Below, one piece after another: positions 6,601-7,348 of a stretch of DNA of 7,348 bases. Each line of letters starts with the position of its first letter. Positions within the stretch are counted from its first letter, which is position 1. The notes under the pieces were generated by a model that saw only the letters and a program-made list of their open reading frames with translations, searched no databases and was not told where the DNA came from. The stretch is from Candidatus Atribacteria bacterium. Its GTDB lineage: Bacteria > Atribacterota > Phoenicimicrobiia > Phoenicimicrobiales > Stramentimicrobiaceae. The stretch spans positions 1 through 7,348 of the forward strand of contig JAFGSC010000229.1 in NCBI GenBank assembly GCA_016934875.1, read 5' to 3'. A program made the translations under genes and the position numbers.

Positions 6601-6652
6601 GTAAATAAGTACAAATTAATCAATAGATATTACTATTTAATTGTACCTTTAC
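6601..6652. repeat. AT-rich imperfect inverted repeat upstream of the flavoprotein promoter
   Basis: GTAAATAAGTACAAATTAA (6601-6619) is the imperfect complement of TTTAATTGTACCTTTAC (6636-6652), around a 16-base centre. It lies about 65 bases upstream of the -35 of the flavoprotein promoter. It could be an operator, a cruciform-prone site or chance in AT-rich DNA. I see nothing else supportable between 6538 and 6742. Confidence 0.35.
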
Positions 6653-6742
6653 AATTAATAGATTGGTGCAGCTTTAGATTAACATAAACATCGATTTTAG
6701 AATATCATATTACTTCAAAAGAGTGCTTCTTTTAAAAAATAA

Positions 6743-6832
6743 AATCCTCCAGCAGGAAGCAAAAGGGCGGAAATTTCAAGGCTCCTCAGACAGGACGACT
6801 TTCGCAACTTCTGTTTGACTGAAGAATCGAAT
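6743..6832 (+). repeat. Dispersed repeat, copy C (paired with 5004-5093)
   Basis: The second copy of the repeat, on the other side of the flavoprotein gene and in the same orientation. The core is 6788-6818. In the frame shared with copy B it reads RQDDFRNFC followed by LTEE; a TAA (6740-6742) sits directly before the similarity and a TAG follows at 6872, so this copy cannot be a normal gene. CAGACAG (6787-6793) and CTGTTTG can pair (seven pairs, one G-U) around the core, so a structured RNA or DNA element is possible. Confidence 0.65.
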
Positions 6833-6871
6833 ATATTTTATTATGCAATCTTAAAGATTTTAGTAAAAAAA

Positions 6872-6903
6872 TAGACAGAACCTCTGTAAAACAGTTCTGT
6901 CTA
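6872..6903 (-). terminator. Strong intrinsic terminator on the minus strand
   Basis: TAGACAGAAC (6872-6881) and GTTCTGTCTA (6894-6903) form a perfect 10 bp stem with further CTGT/ACAG pairing inside the loop. On the minus strand it is followed directly by ATTTTTTTAC. It would stop transcripts coming from the FMN-binding gene side or read-through past the 7161-7210 terminator. Its left end shares the exact 15-base word AATAGACAGAACCTC with 4995-5009. Confidence 0.65.
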
Positions 6904-6922
6904 CTGAATTTGCAGGCCCCTA

Positions 6923-6951
6923 TTGGATTCGAAAACCCCGGTTAATATAAA
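6923..6951 (+). promoter_or_regulatory. Possible promoter for the small ORF at 7018
   Basis: TTGGAT (6923-6928), a 17-base spacer, and TATAAA (6946-6951). The -10 has five of six consensus bases and the -35 is weaker. It points toward the ORF with an RBS at 7007 and a terminator at 7161-7210. Confidence 0.4.
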
Positions 6952-7017
6952 ATATGAAGATATTTCCCTATTGCTTTTACCATAAGAGAATTAAAAAAAC
7001 AATTGCAGGATAGAAAA

Positions 7018-7194
7018 ATGAATTATAGTGGAAGTAAAAACTTATTTTTCAATTATAGGCTGCATCTGTCTTACAACGATCTATTCTTCTCATTGAAAAG
7101 GTTGGAGAAAAAATACGTACTATGCTTCCCTGGATTTACAAAAGAAAATATGATCCATATAAAAAACAATCTGCTCAGAATGTTTGGACATTAG
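7018..7194 (+). CDS. Possible small protein of unknown function (58 residues)
   Basis: I do not recognise this protein. From the ATG at 7018 it has 58 residues, basic and aromatic-rich (LFFNYRLHLSYNDLFFSL, then RLEKKYVLCFPGF), with no signal peptide or clear membrane helix. It is supported mainly by context: AGGA (7007-7010) seven bases upstream, a promoter-like pair at 6923-6951, and a strong terminator into which its 3' end runs, the stop codon lying in the loop. Against it: AT-rich sequence easily gives ORFs of this size, and no homology is known to me. The upstream TTG at 7003 is a less likely start. It could equally be an untranslated small RNA or an unexpressed frame. Confidence 0.3.
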   Translation: MNYSGSKNLFFNYRLHLSYNDLFFSLKRLEKKYVLCFPGFTKENMIHIKNNLLRMFGH

Positions 7195-7210
7195 GCAGAT
7201 TGTTTTTTTT
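7161..7210. terminator. Bidirectional intrinsic terminator
   Basis: AAAAAACAATCTGC (7161-7174) and GCAGATTGTTTTTT (7195-7208) form a perfect 14 bp stem around a 20-base loop that itself contains ATGT/ACAT. T-runs follow the G+C part of the stem on both strands. It ends the converging small ORF (+) and the FMN-binding gene (-), whose stop is 43 bases away. Confidence 0.85.
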
Positions 7211-7252
7211 AATTTCATTTAAAGGCATCGATAAGTTTGAATGATTCCAGTT

Positions 7253-7348
7253 TCAACTTTTATCATCTTCGGTTAAAGCATTTTCAATTGACTTCAAGAT
7301 CGCTTTGGTATGAACAGTAGCACCGGAAACCGTATCAATCTGTAGTGA
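7253..7348 (-). CDS. FMN-binding domain protein, C-terminal end (5' part beyond the window)
   Basis: A minus-strand frame enters from the right edge and stops with TGA at 7255-7253, giving the last 31 residues of a protein. They contain DTVSGATVHTKAILKSIENAL, the ending of the FMN-binding domain found in RnfG/NqrC-like proteins and in small stand-alone FMN_bind proteins. In RnfG/NqrC the Thr of SGAT is the covalent flavin attachment site. The protein ends about 20 residues after the motif, as in short FMN_bind proteins. It could be a stand-alone domain, part of a reductase-like fusion, or an Rnf-type subunit; the visible piece cannot decide. Transcription should end at the hairpin 7161-7210, with a second terminator at 6872-6903 further on. 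An electron-transfer role is inferred from the family. Confidence 0.75.
   Translation of the reverse strand, partial: SLQIDTVSGATVHTKAILKSIENALTEDDKS

Noticed and set aside
6601..6660. CRISPR-like or origin-like repeat in the AT-rich gap
   Set aside because: Only one imperfect inverted repeat, with no direct-repeat array, no spacers and no DnaA-box cluster.

Overview
The window is a low-GC bacterial segment with mostly small, well-known families and a large share of intergenic DNA. The gene content fits an anaerobic Firmicute (Clostridia-like) or a similar low-GC anaerobe: an RBS before most genes, sigma-A type promoters, intrinsic terminators, a PgcA-type phosphoglucomutase, an Fe-S containing GMC-type flavoprotein and an FMN-binding domain. 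This placement is inference; no rRNA or other marker gene is present.

Left part (1-2007, + strand): the 3' end of a mannose-1-phosphate guanylyltransferase / mannose-6-phosphate isomerase cupin domain, followed immediately or with overlap by a full-length phosphoglucomutase/phosphomannomutase. Together they interconvert hexose phosphates and supply nucleotide sugar precursors for surface polysaccharide.

Middle (2008-3480): a dead IS200/IS605-type transposase on the minus strand, recognisable only by translating through stops, then a stand-alone alpha/beta hydrolase (+) that is visibly richer in G+C than its neighbours. A hairpin region separates it from the converging gene to its right.

Right-centre (3496-6460, minus strand): a surface lipoprotein with a beta-repeat domain and a right-handed beta-helix of seven tandem GGGI coils, and a GMC-family flavoprotein with a perfect ferredoxin-type 4Fe-4S motif. 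Each has its own good promoter (TTGTCA-17-TATAAT and TTGATG-16-TATAAT), so they are probably separate transcripts.

The spaces on both sides of the flavoprotein gene (about 5000-5093 and 6743-6903) carry two diverged copies of one repeat, with a shared 15-base word and RNA-like hairpins. A weaker third relative may lie at 3358-3397. This repeat family is the least explained part of the window. In the copies' common reading frame the differences are largely synonymous, yet neither copy is a credible gene. One hairpin becomes fully paired only if transcribed from the minus strand.

Right edge (6923-7348): a possible 58-residue ORF with promoter, RBS and terminator (+), and the C-terminal end of an FMN-binding domain protein entering from the right on the minus strand. 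They share a strong bidirectional terminator.

I did not find a defence system, CRISPR array, tRNA or rRNA. The best candidates for something undescribed are the repeat/hairpin family and the Fe-S flavoprotein.
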